Positions 61,372 through 64,000 of a stretch of 64,000 nt of DNA are shown here, piece by piece. Origin of the DNA: Rhodococcus gordoniae (GTDB lineage: Bacteria; Actinomycetota; Actinomycetes; Mycobacteriales; Mycobacteriaceae); NCBI RefSeq assembly GCF_001646655.1, contig NZ_LPZN01000031.1, positions 1 through 64,000 of the forward strand, read 5' to 3'. Position numbers and translations under genes: made by a program. The notes beneath the pieces are model-generated. The model saw only the letters and a list, made by a program, of their open reading frames with translations. It had not been told where the DNA came from and made no database searches. Positions within the stretch are counted from its first letter, which is position 1; every line of letters begins with the position of its first letter.

Positions 61372-61644
61372 ATGGAATTCCTGGCCTTCGTCCCCGTCCT
61401 ACTCGCTCTGCCGACGGTGTTCTACTTCGCGGCCCGTCTCATCGTCGACTACGAGATCCGTTCGGCGGAACGAGAATTCGGACAGGCGGACGAGGTCTCG
61501 GCGGGTCCCGGCGGTCAGTCGCCCGACGCGTCGGTGGTCCCCGGCGACTCCACCGTGCCGGTCGTCGCCTCCGGCGACTCCGCAGGCCGCACGCGCGGCG
61601 GTTCCGGAGCGATCGGAGGGTGGGCCGGCCTGCGTCGCCGGTAG
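61372..61644 (+). CDS. Small single-pass membrane protein, unknown
   Basis: A 90-residue frame with an ideal GGAGG five bases before the ATG. The N-terminus is one hydrophobic helix ([24 protein letters not shown]), followed by a charged, then Gly/Ser/Pro-rich tail. Its last 130 bp overlap the 3' end of the convergent gene at 61515. I recognise no family. Confidence 0.55.
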   Translation: MEFLAFVPVLLALPTVFYFAARLIVDYEIRSAEREFGQADEVSAGPGGQSPDASVVPGDSTVPVVASGDSAGRTRGGSGAIGGWAGLRRR

Positions 61645-61967
61645 AGCACGACCCCTCCGGCTGCAGCGACGGCCACCACGCCCGCGATGACGAGACCGGT
61701 CCGCCTACCCCTGCGCTCGCGTCTCGCGGCCGACTTCGTGGCGCACCGCGCGGCCGCGGCGTGTCGTGTTGCCGTGAGCAATCCGCCCGCGACGTCCAGA
61801 CCCTTGCGGGCCGCGAACAGTCCGGCGGCACTCGAACCCTGCGCGAGCGCGACAGCACCCTCGCCGGCCACACGGAGAGCACCCGCAAGATCGCCGGATT
61901 CGTCGTGGCGCCGCACGAATGCCGGAAGCCACACGTTGTCGGTGTCGGCATGAATCAGCTTGCTCAT
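61515..61967 (-). CDS. Membrane protein, Rv0008c-position, unknown
   Basis: A 150-residue protein from the ATG at 61967 ([18 protein letters not shown]). The first 90 residues are hydrophilic to amphipathic. One transmembrane helix ([19 protein letters not shown]) is followed by an Arg patch and a Pro/Glu/Thr-rich tail. It lies beside and divergent from ppiA, the place of Rv0008c in M. tuberculosis. It overlaps the convergent small gene at its 3' end. Confidence 0.7.
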   Translation of the reverse strand: MSKLIHADTDNVWLPAFVRRHDESGDLAGALRVAGEGAVALAQGSSAAGLFAARKGLDVAGGLLTATRHAAAARCATKSAARRERRGRRTGLVIAGVVAVAAAGGVVLYRRRRPAHPPIAPEPPRVRPAESPEATTGTVESPGTTDASGD

Positions 61968-62069
61968 GCGTCCACTCTTCCATACGGTCCCGGCCTTGTG
62001 GCCGTGACCGGAGACCGTGTCCTGCGCGGCCTGTCCTGCCCGGGAGGCGGGCAATGGCACCATGGGGGA

Positions 62070-62597
62070 GTGACTTCACCGCATCAGACAGCAACGGCCA
62101 CGCTCCACACCAACCGCGGCGACATCGTGATTGCCCTCTTCGGCAACCACGCTCCCAAGACGGTCGAGAACTTCGTCGGCCTCGCCGAGGGCACCAAGGA
62201 GTACAAGACCCAGAACGCCAAGGGCGAGACCAGCGGCCCGTTCTACGACGGCGCGGTCTTCCACCGCGTCATCGACGGCTTCATGATCCAGGGCGGCGAC
62301 CCCACCGGCACCGGCCGCGGCGGCCCGGGCTACCAGTTCGCCGACGAATTCCACCCCGAGCTGCAGTTCGACCGTGGCTACCTGCTCGCGATGGCGAACG
62401 CCGGCCCGGGCACCAACGGCTCGCAGTTCTTCATCACCGTCGGCCCGACCCCGCATCTCAACCGCCGCCACACCATCTTCGGTGAGGTCGTCGATGCCGA
62501 CTCGAAGAAGGTCGTCGACGCGATCGCCACCACCGCCACCGACCGCGCGGACCGCCCGGTCGACGACGTCGTGATCAACAGCATCACCATCGCCTGA
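62070..62597 (+). CDS. ppiA: Peptidyl-prolyl cis-trans isomerase A (cyclophilin)
   Basis: A 175-residue cytoplasmic cyclophilin. The active-site signature is [19 protein letters not shown], with the catalytic arginine in [27 protein letters not shown] completes the pocket. GTG at 62070 follows a G-rich run. It matches Rv0009 in position. A rhomboid gene follows 10 bp downstream. Confidence 0.95.
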   Translation: MTSPHQTATATLHTNRGDIVIALFGNHAPKTVENFVGLAEGTKEYKTQNAKGETSGPFYDGAVFHRVIDGFMIQGGDPTGTGRGGPGYQFADEFHPELQFDRGYLLAMANAGPGTNGSQFFITVGPTPHLNRRHTIFGEVVDADSKKVVDAIATTATDRADRPVDDVVINSITIA

Positions 62598-62607
62598 GAG
62601 AGTTCCC

Positions 62608-63534
62608 ATGACGAACCCCGGCTGGGGCTCCGTGCCCGAGGGTGGTGGCCCGCAGCCCCAGCCGCGGTGCGTTCGCCACCCCGACCGTCCCACCCTTCTC
62701 GCCTGTTCCCGGTGCGGCCGGCCCTCGTGCCCCGAGTGCCTGCGCGACGCGTCTGTCGGACAGCACTGCGTGGACTGCGTCGCCGCAGCCGAACGGTCGG
62801 TGCCGCGGGCCCGCACGATCGCCGGCGCGCCCGTCCGTTCGGATCGGCCGTCGCCGATCGTGACGTACGTGCTCATCGCCCTGAACGTGCTCGTCTTCGG
62901 CATCACCGCCGCGCAGTCGGCGAGCGTGCTGAACAACGAGCAGGGTTCTGCGCTGTTCCTCGACTGGGCGCTGTGGCCGCCCCTCATCGCCGCGCAGGAC
63001 GAGTACATCCGGATCCTCGGCAGCGGTTTCCTGCACTTCGGTCCGATGCATCTGGCCGTCAACATGTTCGCTCTGTGGGTGATCGGCCGCGACACCGAAC
63101 TCGTGCTCGGACGCGTCCGCTACCTCTCGGTCTATCTCGTGTCGATCCTCGGCGGATCCGCCGCGGTGCTGTTCATGGAGACCGGTGCGGTCACGGCCGG
63201 TGCGTCGGGAGCGGTCTTCGGTCTGCTCGGGGCACAGGCCGTCATCCTGCTGCGTCTGCGCCGGAGCCCGGCACCCGTGCTCACCATCGTGGGCCTCAAC
63301 GTGATCATCAGCATCACGATCCCGGGTATCTCGCTGTGGGGTCACCTGGGAGGTCTCGTGGCCGGTGCCGCCGCGACCGCGGCCCTGTTGTACGCCCCGC
63401 AGTATCTCGGCGCCGGCAACGACCGGGAACGCATCGTGCGCACCGGATGGATCGCGCTGGTCGCCGTCGTCGTGGTGACGCTGGTCGCGATCGTGCTCGC
63501 CGTGCTGCGGCTACGCGCTCAGTTGGGCGTCTGA
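62608..63534 (+). CDS. Rhomboid family intramembrane serine protease with N-terminal zinc finger
   Basis: A 308-residue protein. The N-terminus (residues about 15-55) has paired cysteines and a histidine (RCVRHPDRPTLLACSRCGRP, then CPEC and CVDCV), a B-box-like zinc module. The rhomboid core has six helices with HFGPMHLAVNMFALW, the catalytic serine in GASGAVFG near residue 198 and the histidine in WGHLGG near 244. It cleaves membrane proteins within the bilayer; substrates unknown. Confidence 0.92.
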   Translation: MTNPGWGSVPEGGGPQPQPRCVRHPDRPTLLACSRCGRPSCPECLRDASVGQHCVDCVAAAERSVPRARTIAGAPVRSDRPSPIVTYVLIALNVLVFGITAAQSASVLNNEQGSALFLDWALWPPLIAAQDEYIRILGSGFLHFGPMHLAVNMFALWVIGRDTELVLGRVRYLSVYLVSILGGSAAVLFMETGAVTAGASGAVFGLLGAQAVILLRLRRSPAPVLTIVGLNVIISITIPGISLWGHLGGLVAGAAATAALLYAPQYLGAGNDRERIVRTGWIALVAVVVVTLVAIVLAVLRLRAQLGV

Positions 63535-63977
63535 TCGGGCGCCAGATCGCGCACCGCGAGGGCCGCGTGCACGGTCCTCGGGTCGGTGCCCAGATCCCAC
63601 CGGCCGAAGATCATCAGGCTCTCGGTGCCGGTCGCGGGGTCGACCGTGTCGATCTCGAGCATCGGCACGCGCCGCCCGAACCGCGGGTATTCGACGATCC
63701 GCACGCGGTGCAGGGCCGCGCGCGGGAACTCGCGACGACCCGTCAGCCGCATCGTCGCGATACCCGCCCCTCCCGGTAGCACCTCGAGACGCGGACGCTG
63801 TCGCAGTGCGAGCGCGACCGTCACGAGGACGAGCATCGCCGCGAAACCCACCAGCACGCGACCGGCCGCGTCGGGAACCGCGACTACCGCCGTGACGGCG
63901 AGGGCGATACCGGCGGCCGACAGGGCCGCGATCGCGGCGGGCGGGGTCGACCATCGCAACGGTGTGTCGTCGGGCAT
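63519..63977 (-). CDS. PH-domain membrane protein (Rv0010c-like)
   Basis: A 152-residue protein with two N-terminal hydrophobic helices (AAIAALSAAGIALAVTAVVAV and VLVGFAAMLVLVTVALAL) and a small beta-rich bacterial PH-like domain (LEVLPGGAGIATMRLTGRREFP..., HRVRIVEYPRFGRRVPMLEI). It overlaps the rhomboid 3' end by 16 bp convergently. Position matches Rv0010c. Function unknown. Confidence 0.8.
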   Translation of the reverse strand: MPDDTPLRWSTPPAAIAALSAAGIALAVTAVVAVPDAAGRVLVGFAAMLVLVTVALALRQRPRLEVLPGGAGIATMRLTGRREFPRAALHRVRIVEYPRFGRRVPMLEIDTVDPATGTESLMIFGRWDLGTDPRTVHAALAVRDLAPDQTPN

Positions 63978-64000
63978 GCGCGTCCTCTTCAGCGTCCTCG

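Overview
The window is high-GC actinobacterial DNA, with strong G/C preference at third codon positions and frequent GTG starts. It carries the chromosomal origin region. The gene order pcnA, mutT4-like nudix, DUF6049, murJ, sigM, anti-sigma, trxB, trxA, cwlM, parB, parA, rsmG, khpB, yidC, yidD, rnpA, rpmH, dnaA, dnaN, recF, dciA, gyrB, gyrA follows the classic mycolic-acid actinomycete layout. The protein details (DnaN N-terminus, DnaA linker, accessory genes) fit Rhodococcus or a close Nocardiaceae relative best. The genus is inferred from memory of these families, not from a search.

Left arm (1-9500): the 3' part of an MFS transporter, then a leftward molybdate block of modC, modB, modA and a HTH-TOBE regulator. 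Next is a large fused assimilatory nitrate reductase / NADPH diflavin reductase, a molybdenum enzyme whose cofactor supply is encoded just downstream. pcnA is separated from it by a 24-bp palindromic tandem repeat.

Cell-envelope and redox block (9500-22800): nudix, DUF6049 and MurJ-pseudokinase are coupled by ATGA overlaps. SigM and its membrane anti-sigma factor follow, then a TetR/Old Yellow Enzyme divergent pair, trxB-trxA behind a SigH/SigR-type promoter, and CwlM, whose amidase zinc ligands appear lost.

Origin block (22800-37800): parAB with a cluster of parS sites, rsmG, khpB-yidC-yidD-rnpA-rpmH reading away from dnaA, and dnaA-dnaN-recF-dciA-gyrB reading rightward. DnaA boxes lie on both sides of dnaA. 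The dnaA-dnaN spacer also holds an unusual cluster of CTCGAG hexamers. A lone parS lies at 50.6 kb.

Conservon-MHYT block (38100-45830), inserted between gyrB and gyrA: a CvnA-type sensor kinase with a long GLPQRRPG-repeat tail, a roadblock protein, a DUF742 protein and a small GTPase. Three tandem MHYT-type membrane proteins follow. The first has lost most of its presumed metal-binding motifs, and the other two share a duplicated upstream leader. This is the strongest candidate for an undescribed system: a prokaryotic GPCR-like signalling complex linked to gas/copper-sensing membrane domains.

Right arm (45980-64000): gyrA, a DUF3566 protein, tRNA-Ile, a tiny membrane peptide and tRNA-Ala come first. 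Then follow a methyltransferase, a TetR with an ABC exporter pair, and a copper chaperone (PCuAC) / DyP peroxidase operon next to an R2-like ligand-binding oxidase. The rest is an Hsp70-like protein, a secreted lipase, a large acyl-CoA dehydrogenase, two small membrane proteins, ppiA, a rhomboid protease and a PH-domain protein.
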